DNA of 64,000 nt. Source: CAVQJU01 sp963729215 (GTDB taxonomy: Bacteria; Acidobacteriota; Vicinamibacteria; Vicinamibacterales; CAVVIG01). Every line of letters begins with the position of its first letter. Position 1 is the first letter of the stretch. The stretch is taken from assembly GCA_963729215.1 (NCBI GenBank), contig CAVSND010000012.1, positions 1-64,000 on the forward strand, given 5' to 3'. Positions 9,385-17,702 of this stretch are shown piece by piece. The translations under genes were made by a program, and so were the position numbers. Under the pieces are notes generated by a model, which worked only from the letters and a program-made list of their open reading frames with translations, was not told where the DNA came from and did no database searches.

Positions 9385-10152
9385 GTCTTCCTCCCGGGGG
9401 CGGCGCAATTCACGCCCGGCACTGCATTCCAAGGAGCAACCACCGTGCCGTCGTCAACGGGACGCCCATGGGGTGACCAACGTCGGGACGGATCGGCCGC
9501 TGCAGCACTTCCTCCAGATCGACCAACCCTGACTCTCACCAGCGAGGGTCGAGCCGTGGGGATTTCTTCCCGTCGGTGGGAATTCTTCCTGAGCCAGAGC
9601 ATTAGCAGTCGGAAGACGGGCTCCTCGGACCTGCGCGTGGCCAGCGATTCCGTGCGTCGGGCCAACCCCGACAAACACGCGCCCGGCCGTACCAGTGAGC
9701 AAACGCCTTCGACAATGACATGGGTACGCCGGTTGCACGTCCGCCACCCGGATGCCTCACACTTCGCTTCGTGACTTGATGGGACTTCGACGGCAATTTC
9801 GCTGGTTGCTCTGGCTGGCGGTGTGGCTGCTCGCCAGTTATGGCCTCCGCCTCTGGACATCTGCTCCGGTGCCAGGGTTCGAGCGACATCGTCGCTAACT
9901 GCAGGAGGTCAGCACGACCCGCGTGGCTGCTTCCAGTCACGCGCGAAGCGCTCGGCACATTTTCGCGGAACCGTGGCGGTATCCCCCATCGGCGTCCTCC
10001 AGGTGTTTGAATCAGACCGCGATCGCGCAGTTGCCGAGCTGCGCCGGCTGAAACTGAAGATCGTCAACCCGTGAAGTGATCGTTCGCGGCACGCGACGCG
10101 GATGCTGCGGCGTTTGGTAATTCGTCGGCGCTGGCGCTAGAGTGATCGCCCT
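9385..10152. other. Long intergenic region without a supported gene
   Basis: This 768-bp gap lies between the divergent Hsp20 and first PQQ dehydrogenase genes. Open frames on both strands have no recognisable domains and look like chance GC-rich frames. One short frame, 9779-9898 (+), encodes a 39-residue peptide with one hydrophobic stretch (RWLLWLAVWLLASYGLRLW) and could be a small membrane peptide, but no clear ribosome site precedes it. The rest presumably holds divergent promoters; none could be pinned down. Confidence 0.4.
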
Positions 10153-12129
10153 ATGCGTTCGCTGATCGCCGCTGGCATCTCGTGTGCGCTTGTTTTTGTT
10201 TTGCTGGCGCGCCCCTCCCAATCGAGCGCTCGCTCGTCGAACGCCGCTTACACGACATGGGATAGTTATCTTGGCGGGGGGCACTCCGCCCAGTTCACGG
10301 CGCTTCGCCAGATCAACACCTCGAACGTATCGAGGCTCGCGGTCGCATGGAAATTTCCGGCCGGGAAGCGGACCTTCCTCTTCAATCCTCTCGTCGTCGA
10401 TGGCCTTGCGTACGTGCTTGCGGGTGCGAACGATCTCGTGGCGCTCGATGCCGCTACCGGCGCCACCGTGTGGACCCGTCCTCATCCGGGCGCCGTGGGG
10501 ACGCGTGGCATGAACTACTGGCGCAGCGCCGACGGGCGCGACCGCCGTCTTCTCTACATCGCCGACGGCTATCTGACCGCCATCGATGCAAAGACGGGCC
10601 AGACCATGTCCGGCTTCGGCCGGGATGGACGCGTCGATCTGCGTACCGGCCTCGCGTCGACGGGCCGGTCAATCGATGGCCTGAGCCCGCTCCAAACCAG
10701 CAACCCCGGCCGGGTGTTCGAGAACCTGATCATCGTGAGCCTGCCTGCGTTGCGGCCGGGATACGACTCGAACCCCGGCGACGTGCAGGCCTACGACGTG
10801 CGCACGGGCGCGCTTCGCTGGGTGTTCCGTGCGCTGCCCGGCGATGGCGAGACGGGCGCGGACACGTGGCCGAAAGGCGCGCGCGCCACGCACGGCGGCG
10901 TCCACAACTGGAGCGAGCTGACGATCGACGAGGCGCGCGGGATCGCGTACGTGCCGTTTGGCACCGGACGATTCGACTTCTATGGCGGCGACCGGCCGGG
11001 CGCGAATCTGTTCGCGAACAGCCTGGTTGCCCTCGACGCGAGAACGGGCAGGCGGCTGTGGCACTACCAGATCGTCCACCACGACGTCTGGGACTACGAC
11101 CTTCCGGTCGCTCCCAAGCTTCTGACGATTCGCCACAACGGCCGCCGGCAGGACGTCGTCGCGCAAGCGACGAAGCAGGGATTCCTGTTCGTGTTCGACC
11201 GCGTCACCGGCGAACCGATCTGGCCCATCGAGGAGCGGCCCGTGCCGCAGTCGGATGTGCCCGGCGAACAGACCTGGCCGACGCAGCCTTTTCCAACCAG
11301 GCCCGCGCCGTTCGCGCGGCAATCATTCACCGAGAGCGACATCAACCCGTATCTCCCCGAAGAGGAACGGCTCGCGATTCGCGAGCGTCTCCGGAGCTAC
11401 CGGAACGACGGCCTGTTCACGCCACCGAGTTTTCGCGGATCGATCGAGATGCCGGGCCACAGCGGCGGGACGAACTGGGGCGCCGTCGCGGCCGACCCTG
11501 ACAACGGCGAGCTGTTCGTGCTCTCCAAGGCGCTGCCGACGATGATCAGGCTCGTCATGCCGGGCGTCAGCGAGCCCGGCGCGTCGCGCACCGGCCGCGC
11601 GACGATCGTTTCGGCGGACGAAGCGGCGCGGCTCACGCGCGAAGCCAGCGACGCCCTGCTGAAGGGGCCCGTGCGCTTCACGTCTCCCTACGACTTCATG
11701 TTCACGAGCACGTATCTGTCGCCAATCGGTCCACCGTGGTCCGAGATCGTCGCGTACGACCTCAACACCGGCGACGTGAAGTGGCGGGTGCCCCACGGCG
11801 CCGTCGCGGCGCCGGCCGAGGTCGGTATCCCGCCCACGAGCGGAGCGCACTGGCCCCGCGGCGGATTGCTGGTGACTGCAGGCGGGCTGCTGTTTGCCGC
11901 GTCCGGATCCGACAAGACCTTTCACGCCTACGACAAGCGCACGGGACAGGTCGTCTGGACCTTCGCGTTGCCAGCTGCATCCGATGGCGTGCCGGCGTCG
12001 TACGAAACTGGCGGACGTCAATACATCCTGGTGCCGGTCGCAGCCGCCAACGGCTGGAACGCCGCGCGCTTTCCAACGCTTCCGCCGGCGCCGGAGGGTT
12101 CCTACGTGGCCTTCGCGCTGCCGAAGTAG
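10153..12129 (+). CDS. PQQ-dependent dehydrogenase (no cytochrome domain)
   Basis: A 658-residue quinoprotein with a signal peptide (residues 1-27). Propeller blades are visible as repeated tryptophan-docking patterns (LVALDAATGATVWTRPHPG, LTAIDAKTGQTMSGFG, VQAYDVRTGALRWVFRALPG, LVALDARTGRRLWHYQIVHH). HHDVWDYDLPVAPKLL is the conserved segment seen in glucose/alcohol-type PQQ enzymes. EERPVPQSDVPGEQTWPTQP is also typical of the membrane-glucose-dehydrogenase-like group. There is no heme motif, so electrons must leave through another carrier, possibly the heme-bearing enzyme next door. Substrate (sugar, polyol or alcohol) cannot be told. Periplasmic. Intact, and 58 bp upstream of the next quinoprotein. 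Confidence 0.88.
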   Translation: MRSLIAAGISCALVFVLLARPSQSSARSSNAAYTTWDSYLGGGHSAQFTALRQINTSNVSRLAVAWKFPAGKRTFLFNPLVVDGLAYVLAGANDLVALDAATGATVWTRPHPGAVGTRGMNYWRSADGRDRRLLYIADGYLTAIDAKTGQTMSGFGRDGRVDLRTGLASTGRSIDGLSPLQTSNPGRVFENLIIVSLPALRPGYDSNPGDVQAYDVRTGALRWVFRALPGDGETGADTWPKGARATHGGVHNWSELTIDEARGIAYVPFGTGRFDFYGGDRPGANLFANSLVALDARTGRRLWHYQIVHHDVWDYDLPVAPKLLTIRHNGRRQDVVAQATKQGFLFVFDRVTGEPIWPIEERPVPQSDVPGEQTWPTQPFPTRPAPFARQSFTESDINPYLPEEERLAIRERLRSYRNDGLFTPPSFRGSIEMPGHSGGTNWGAVAADPDNGELFVLSKALPTMIRLVMPGVSEPGASRTGRATIVSADEAARLTREASDALLKGPVRFTSPYDFMFTSTYLSPIGPPWSEIVAYDLNTGDVKWRVPHGAVAAPAEVGIPPTSGAHWPRGGLLVTAGGLLFAASGSDKTFHAYDKRTGQVVWTFALPAASDGVPASYETGGRQYILVPVAAANGWNAARFPTLPPAPEGSYVAFALPK

Positions 12130-12187
12130 CCGTGCGAATTCGATCGGTTCGCTGCCTGCGAAAGACGCCAGGAGCGCATTGAGCATT

Positions 12188-14239
12188 ATGAGCAGACTGA
12201 TGTCCGGCGCTACCGCCGTGGCCCTCGTGTGCGCGGGCGCGACAGCCATCGTGCACGTCCAATCGGATAGCGCGGCGCCCGCGTTCTCGCGCACGGAGCT
12301 CGTGGCGCCGCCAGTGGCCGGCTGGCCCGTCAACGGCGGCAATCTCGGCAACCAGCGCTATTCGCCGCTGACCGAAATCAATCGCGACAACGTCGCGCGC
12401 CTGAAGGGCCTGTGGCGCACGCGCCTCCGCGGGTCCGGGCTTGGTCCCCAGTATTCCGGCGAAGCGCAGCCGCTCGTCTACGGCGGCGTCATCTACATCG
12501 TCACCGGCGCCGACGACGTGTTCGCCGTCGCTGTCGAGACGGGCAACATCGTCTGGGAGTACCGGGCAAACCTCGATCCCGCTATCGACTCGGTCTGCTG
12601 CGGGTGGACGAGCCGCGGCGTCGGCCTGGGCGACGGCAAGGTGTTCGTCGGCCAGCTGGATGGCCGGCTCGTCGCGCTCGATCAACGCACCGGCAAGGTG
12701 GCCTGGTCGATCCAGGCCGAGCGATGGCAGGAGGGCTTCACGATTCCGAGCGCCCCGCTCTACTACGACGGCCTCGTGATCACCGGTTTTGCGGGCGCCG
12801 AGCGCGGCATCAGGGGCCGCGTCAAGGCGTTCAACGCGAAAGACGGCTCGCTCGCCTGGACCTTTTACACGATCCCGGGTCCGGGAGAGTTCGGTCACGA
12901 GACGTGGCCGAAAGACAACGAGCTCTGGCAGGACGGCGGGGCGTCCGTGTGGCACACGCCGGCGGTCGATCCGGAACTCGGGCTCATATATTTCGGCACC
13001 GGCAATCCCGGCCCCGACTACAACGGCCTGGTGCGCAAGGGTGACAACCTGTTCTCGGTTTCAACGGTTGCCATCGACGTGAAGACCGGCAAGTACCGCT
13101 GGCATTTCCAGCATGTGCATCACGACATCTGGGACTACGACTCGGCAACGCCGCCGGTGCTGTTCGACCTGACGGTCAACGGGCGGCTCCGCAAAGGGAT
13201 CGCGCAGCCGAGCAAGACCGGCTGGGTTTACATTCTCGACCGGGCGACCGGGAAGCCTCTGATCGGCATCGACGAGCGCCCCGTGCCGCAGGAGCCTCAC
13301 CAGGGCACGGCCGCGACGCAGCCGTACCCGCGCGGCGACGCCTTCGTGCCTCAATCGATCGACATCGCGCCGGAAGGCACGACGCTCGTCAACAAGGGAC
13401 GCATCTTCACGCCCTTCTGGAAGACGCCGGTGCCGGTAAAGCCCGCGATCGCGGGCGGAGCGAACTGGGCGCCGGCCGCGTACGACCCGCAGTCCGGACA
13501 CATGATGATCTGCGCCTCGGACCGCGCCGTTTCCTACGTCGTGGAGGAACTGGAAACGCAGCGGCCACGAGAGGGCGCCAACTATGTCGGCGGCTCGCCC
13601 ATCCGGCATCTGCCGCTGCTCGGCGTGTTCGCGGCCGTGGACCTGCGCACCAACACGCTGGTGTGGCAGCAGCAGTGGGCGGACCAGTGTTTCAGCGGCG
13701 TCGCGGTCACGGCGGGCGGGCTTGCCTTCGTCGGACGCAACGACGGTCGCCTGACGGCGCTCGATACGAGCAACGGCAGGCGCCTGTGGGAGTTTCAGAC
13801 CGGAGCTGGGATGAACTCGCCGGTGTCGGTGTTCCAGCACAACGGGCGCCAGTACGTCGTGGCGTATTCCGCCGGCAACATGCTGCAGGGCACCGCGCGT
13901 GGGGACAGCCTGTGGCTATTCGGCCTCGATGGCAAGGTCGAGCCCGCTGTCTCGTCCGGGGCGGCGATGCAGTTCACCCAGGGTGCGGCGGGCCAGCCGA
14001 ATATCGACAACGGCAAAGTGGCGTACGACCGTGCCTGCAGTTCGTGCCACGGGCCCCAGGGCGAGGGCGGGCACGATGGCGCGCCCAGCCTGCGAGCGGC
14101 TCGCAGCGCGGCGCTCATCATGCAGACCGTCAGCGAGGGGCGCCGGGAGATGCCTTCGTTCAGCAGCCTGTTGACCGCGGAGCAGATCCGCGACGTCGCG
14201 GGATACGTCAGTGAGCGGCTCGCGCTGGCAGGGCGCTGA
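12188..14239 (+). CDS. PQQ-dependent quinohemoprotein dehydrogenase with C-terminal cytochrome c
   Basis: 683 residues from ATG 12188 (MSRLMSGATAVALVCAGATA signal). AGGAG at 12170-12174 is 13 nt away, so a TTG at 12179 is an alternative start. The propeller shows GEAQPLVYGGVIYIVTGADD, a vicinal Cys137-Cys138 in DSVCCGW (the disulfide ring beside PQQ in alcohol-type quinoproteins), and HHDIWDYDSATPPVLFD. The C-terminal 70 residues are a cytochrome c with Cys617, Cys620, His621 (CSSCH) and a candidate axial Met655 (REMPSF). Electrons from substrate would pass PQQ to heme to a respiratory acceptor in the periplasm. Cotranscribed with the heme-less quinoprotein upstream. Substrate unknown, alcohol or sugar likely. 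Confidence 0.88.
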   Translation: MSRLMSGATAVALVCAGATAIVHVQSDSAAPAFSRTELVAPPVAGWPVNGGNLGNQRYSPLTEINRDNVARLKGLWRTRLRGSGLGPQYSGEAQPLVYGGVIYIVTGADDVFAVAVETGNIVWEYRANLDPAIDSVCCGWTSRGVGLGDGKVFVGQLDGRLVALDQRTGKVAWSIQAERWQEGFTIPSAPLYYDGLVITGFAGAERGIRGRVKAFNAKDGSLAWTFYTIPGPGEFGHETWPKDNELWQDGGASVWHTPAVDPELGLIYFGTGNPGPDYNGLVRKGDNLFSVSTVAIDVKTGKYRWHFQHVHHDIWDYDSATPPVLFDLTVNGRLRKGIAQPSKTGWVYILDRATGKPLIGIDERPVPQEPHQGTAATQPYPRGDAFVPQSIDIAPEGTTLVNKGRIFTPFWKTPVPVKPAIAGGANWAPAAYDPQSGHMMICASDRAVSYVVEELETQRPREGANYVGGSPIRHLPLLGVFAAVDLRTNTLVWQQQWADQCFSGVAVTAGGLAFVGRNDGRLTALDTSNGRRLWEFQTGAGMNSPVSVFQHNGRQYVVAYSAGNMLQGTARGDSLWLFGLDGKVEPAVSSGAAMQFTQGAAGQPNIDNGKVAYDRACSSCHGPQGEGGHDGAPSLRAARSAALIMQTVSEGRREMPSFSSLLTAEQIRDVAGYVSERLALAGR

Positions 14240-14452
14240 AGAACGCAGCCTGAAGGTAAAACGCAAAACGTAAAACGCAGAAAGACGGCGCCGGCTGCTC
14301 ACTTGTCGCGCAGGTTTGCCTGGACGATGGTGAGGGCGACCATCACCACCAGAACAACCCACGCCACCGTGATCATCACCGTATCGATACGACTATGAAG
14401 GCCGCCCTGTTTCAGCTCATTTCGTAGTTTTGTGATACCGATGAGGTCGGAA
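14240..14452. other. Intergenic region with possible small membrane peptide
   Basis: Between the convergent quinoprotein and methyltransferase genes. It contains the heptamer repeat at 14256-14280. On the minus strand, 14299-14376 can encode a 25-residue hydrophobic peptide from ATG 14376 (MITVAWVVLVVMVALTIVQA then NLRDK), one transmembrane helix with a charged tail. No good ribosome site precedes it, so it is only a candidate. Nothing else is supported. Confidence 0.3.
14256..14280. repeat. Period-7 short tandem repeat (AAAACGY units)
   Basis: Three consecutive 7-nt units AAAACGC, AAAACGT, AAAACGC sit 17 bp after the stop codon of the cytochrome-containing quinoprotein. A related copy in the opposite orientation lies at 33895-33920, also at a gene end. 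Confidence 0.6.
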
Positions 14453-15286
14453 TCAGCGTCGCGTGACTGTTCCCCACGCCCCAACGACTGTCGGCGGCAG
14501 CATCACGGCGTCGGCGCGCTGAAATTCCGCGGCAAGTCTGTCCTCCAGGGTGTCGATCCCCAACTGTTCCGCCGTCGCGATGCCGCGTTCGACGATGACC
14601 GGGGCGAGGGTTCGGGCGACGCCGGCAATCAGGGCCGCGGCGGCTCTGTCCTGCGGCGACAGGTAGCCCTGCACGCCGAACGTCGCGACCTGCTCCAGCC
14701 CGGCCTCTCGAAGGATCATTCCGAGCCGCGCGCCGATTCTCGGCGAAGCGCCCGCTGCCGTAAACGCCTGTTCAATCCACCCGAGAACGTCTGCCGCCAG
14801 GCCCACTCGAGGTTCCGAGCGAGCACCACCGAGGTCGAAATCGACCGCGATAAACTGACCGCCGTTGCGGAGGTTCCTGGTTTGCTGACGCACCGCCGCC
14901 ACCGGATCACCGAGGTGGAACAAGAGCAGGCGTCCCACGATCGCATCGAACGGCTGGGCGGCACTCCAGGTCGAGACGTCACCCTCTTCGAACGACACGT
15001 GTCTCACCCCAGCCGCTTCGGCGCGTTGGCGGGCAACGGCAAGCGCCTGGACGGACGGATCGATTCCGATCACCGCGCCGGTCGGACCGACGATGTCTCC
15101 CGCGATCCGGGCCACGTGGCCGAGCCCTGTGCCCAGGTCGAGCACACGCCATCCCGCGGCCATGCCCGCCGCCTGCAGCAGCATGCGCGTCGGCCGCTCG
15201 ATGATGGCGGCTTGCCGATCGAGCCTCGCAAGTTCAAGGGGATCGTGGCCGAGCACGTAGGGCTGCCCGGGTTTTCGCGATTCCAT
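14453..15286 (-). CDS. Class I SAM-dependent methyltransferase
   Basis: 277 residues from ATG 15286 (MESRKPGQPYVLGHDPLELA), which has GGGAGAAG about 6 nt upstream; the frame stays open to 15433 but without a better start. Motif I is VLDLGTGLGHVARIAGD, motif II acidic IGIDPS, then FEEGDVSTWS and post-motif PFDAIVGRLLLFHLGDPVAA. The C-terminal half (GGQFIAVDFDLGGARSEP and a helical domain) resembles UbiE/arsenite-methyltransferase-like small-molecule methyltransferases; no cysteine set typical of arsenite methylation is present. Substrate unknown. Divergent from the DUF502 gene. Confidence 0.85.
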   Translation of the reverse strand: MESRKPGQPYVLGHDPLELARLDRQAAIIERPTRMLLQAAGMAAGWRVLDLGTGLGHVARIAGDIVGPTGAVIGIDPSVQALAVARQRAEAAGVRHVSFEEGDVSTWSAAQPFDAIVGRLLLFHLGDPVAAVRQQTRNLRNGGQFIAVDFDLGGARSEPRVGLAADVLGWIEQAFTAAGASPRIGARLGMILREAGLEQVATFGVQGYLSPQDRAAAALIAGVARTLAPVIVERGIATAEQLGIDTLEDRLAAEFQRADAVMLPPTVVGAWGTVTRR

Positions 15287-15453
15287 GTCTTCTTCTCCCG
15301 CGCCCTCCGCGAAGTCAGGATGCGAATATTTGGGCTCCGCAAATACTACATGCGCTCCCGGCATATGCTTGTGCTCGGGTTCTTCTTGCGGCGATCGCGC
15401 GTGCTCCTTCATCATCAGGCAACATAACTGCACGATGGCACGAGGACGTACCG

Positions 15454-16056
15454 ATGAAGAGCTTCTTCGCGAACATTCGGAAGATCGCCGTCGCCGGATT
15501 TCTGTTCCTGCTGCCGGTCTATGTGCTCCTTGTCATCATCACGAAGGCGTGGGCGTCGCTCTCGTCGGTCGGTACCGGCCTGGCCAAGTTGTTCGGTCTC
15601 CAGTCGCTCCTGGGCGTCGGCGGGTCCACCGCGGTTTCGGGTGTCCTGCTGATCCTGATTTGGATTGGGTGCGGGCTGCTGGTGCGCCTGTCGTTTGTCG
15701 ACGCGTTCAACAAAGGCGTTGAACGGCTCCTGGTCAAGTACGTTCCGGGATATTCCACGTACAAAGCGATGGCCGAGGACAAGCTGCATCAACGGACGAG
15801 AACACTGCCGTATGCGAGCGTGCTGTTCCGAGCCGAGCCCGGCTGGCAGCCCGCGTTCCTCATCGAACAGGACGTGGACGGCCACTGCGTGCTCTTTGTT
15901 CCGGGCGCGCCGGACACAACGAATGGAAACGTTCTGCTCGCGACCCGGGATCAGCTGCGGTTCCTTCCTGCGATCACGGCGAACCAGCTCGACGCGTCCC
16001 TGAAAACGATGGGCAAGGGCCTCCTGGACATGGCGCAGGAACGAGTGACCCCTTGA
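15454..16056 (+). CDS. DUF502 family inner-membrane protein
   Basis: 200 residues. Two transmembrane helices are obvious (about 10-33, VAGFLFLLPVYVLLVIITKA, and 58-80, STAVSGVLLILIWIGCGLLV). Between the second helix and the soluble domain comes VPGYSTYKAMAEDKLHQR, then LFRAEPGWQPAFLIEQDVDG, HCVLFVPGAPDTTNGNVLLA. This topology and the P-G-Y-x-x-Y-K element match DUF502, a widespread family without an established function. GAGGACG precedes the start. It ends where the next gene's region begins, suggesting a shared transcript with the amidohydrolase. Confidence 0.85.
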   Translation: MKSFFANIRKIAVAGFLFLLPVYVLLVIITKAWASLSSVGTGLAKLFGLQSLLGVGGSTAVSGVLLILIWIGCGLLVRLSFVDAFNKGVERLLVKYVPGYSTYKAMAEDKLHQRTRTLPYASVLFRAEPGWQPAFLIEQDVDGHCVLFVPGAPDTTNGNVLLATRDQLRFLPAITANQLDASLKTMGKGLLDMAQERVTP

Positions 16057-16088
16057 AGCCGGGCAACAGACGCGTCACAGTGATTGCC

Positions 16089-17687
16089 ATGAACACACCG
16101 GTCAGTCGTTTCGCGACACTCAGCCGCCTGGCGGCTTGCATTGGCATCGTCGCCGCACTCACGACCATCGCCGCGCTCGCGCAGCAGAACGTCGACACGA
16201 TCGTCACCAACGGCAAGATCCTGACCGTCGACGCGGACTTCCGCATCGTCCAGGGCCTGGCGATCAACGACGGCCGGATCGTGGCGCGCGGCACGAGAGA
16301 AGAAATCGCGCGCTTTGCGGGACCGAGGACCCGTGTCATCGACGTCGCCGGTGCGACCGTGATCCCCGGCCTCATCGACAACCACTTTCACTTCACGCGC
16401 GGCGTCGACACCTGGCACGAACAGGCCCGCTTCGAAGGCGTCAGCTCGCGGCGCGAGGCGCTCGCGATTCTCGCCGCCAAGGCCGCGAGTTTGCCAGCGG
16501 GCGGTTGGATCATGGTGCAGGGAGGCTGGACGCCGCGTCAGTTCGCCGACGCACCGGGCGGGTTCACGCTTGCGGAGCTCGACGGCGCGGCGCCGAAGAA
16601 CCCGCTCTTCGTGCAGGAGGGCTACAGCGTCGTCTACGCCAACAGCCTGGCGCTCAAAGCCGTCGGGCTGGATCCCGCCGATGGCGCGCGCCGCAACGCC
16701 ACGGGGCTGGTGTCGTTCCAGCCGCCCTTTGCGCTGTACGACGCCATGCCGAAGACCTCGCCCGCGCAGCGCGAGCAGAACCTCACGGATTTCATGCGCG
16801 AGCTCAATTCGACTGGGCTCACAGGCGTCTACAGCCTGGGGCAATCCGACTTCCTGGCGGCTCGCGCGGCGAAGGGACCTCTACCGATCAGGCTCTGGGA
16901 GACGTTGCCGTTCAACGCGACGGACCCTGCGTCGGCGGACAGGGCCGCGGCGTTGATCGCGCGCAGCCGGCCGAATCAGTTCAACGGCCAGTTCGGCATC
17001 TTCGGACTCGGCGAGGTGCTCTACGGGCCGTTCTTCGACCTGGCGCCGCGAAAGGATCCCTGGCCCGCCGAGATCATGAACGAGTACGGCAAGCTCGCGA
17101 CCGCGGCCGCGCGCGCCGGCTGGCACGTGCATCAGCACGTCATCAACAACAACGCCGTGACCGATCTGCTCGACACGCTGGAGAAGGTGAACAAGACACA
17201 GCGCATCGATCGCCTGCGCTGGACGATGGGCCACGTGTACGACATCTCGGACAACAACATCGCGCGCGCGAAAGCACTGGGCATGACGCTCGGCGTCCAC
17301 GGCGCCGCGATGCAGGCCGGCGCGCACATGCCGCTTCGAAAGATCGCCGACAGCGGCATCGTGTTCGGCCTCGGCACGGATGCGACGATCGTGTCGCACT
17401 ACAGTCCGTTCGTGACGCTCGGCTGGGTGGTCAGCGGACTGGATGTCGGCGGCAACCGCGTGCTCGACGAGACGCTCACGCGCGAGGAAGCGCTGATCGC
17501 CCACACGCGTTCGAACGCGTTTCTGTTCTTCCAGGAGAACGCGCTCGGCTCGCTCGAAGTCGGCAAGCAGGCCGACCTCGTCGTGCTCGATCGCGATTAC
17601 CTGACCGTGCCGGCGGCGCAGATCAAACAGATCCGGCCGACGATGACGATGGTGGGCGGCCGAGTGGTGTTCGGCGCCGCGAAGTAG
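16089..17687 (+). CDS. Secreted YtcJ-like amidohydrolase (amidohydrolase 3 type)
   Basis: 532 residues from ATG 16089, chosen because it starts the signal peptide (FATLSRLAACIGIVAALTTI, cleavage after ALAQ); an in-frame TTG at 16053 overlaps the previous stop. It shows the composite beta-sandwich start DTIVTNGKILTVDADFRIVQ, then ATVIPGLIDNHFHFTRG with the HxH metal pair, histidines in AGWHVHQHVINNNA and the late aspartate in VFGLGTDATIVSHYSP. The end, LEVGKQADLVVLDRDYLTVP, is the classic amidohydrolase tail. Members hydrolyse amides or related C-N bonds with one or two metals; the substrate here is unknown. Periplasmic. Intact. Confidence 0.88.
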   Translation: MNTPVSRFATLSRLAACIGIVAALTTIAALAQQNVDTIVTNGKILTVDADFRIVQGLAINDGRIVARGTREEIARFAGPRTRVIDVAGATVIPGLIDNHFHFTRGVDTWHEQARFEGVSSRREALAILAAKAASLPAGGWIMVQGGWTPRQFADAPGGFTLAELDGAAPKNPLFVQEGYSVVYANSLALKAVGLDPADGARRNATGLVSFQPPFALYDAMPKTSPAQREQNLTDFMRELNSTGLTGVYSLGQSDFLAARAAKGPLPIRLWETLPFNATDPASADRAAALIARSRPNQFNGQFGIFGLGEVLYGPFFDLAPRKDPWPAEIMNEYGKLATAAARAGWHVHQHVINNNAVTDLLDTLEKVNKTQRIDRLRWTMGHVYDISDNNIARAKALGMTLGVHGAAMQAGAHMPLRKIADSGIVFGLGTDATIVSHYSPFVTLGWVVSGLDVGGNRVLDETLTREEALIAHTRSNAFLFFQENALGSLEVGKQADLVVLDRDYLTVPAAQIKQIRPTMTMVGGRVVFGAAK

Positions 17688-17702
17688 CCGCTCGGCGGGC
17701 GC

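Noticed and set aside
9360..10074. Several 80-160-codon frames in the gap after Hsp20
   Set aside because: No ribosome site, domain or sensible composition.
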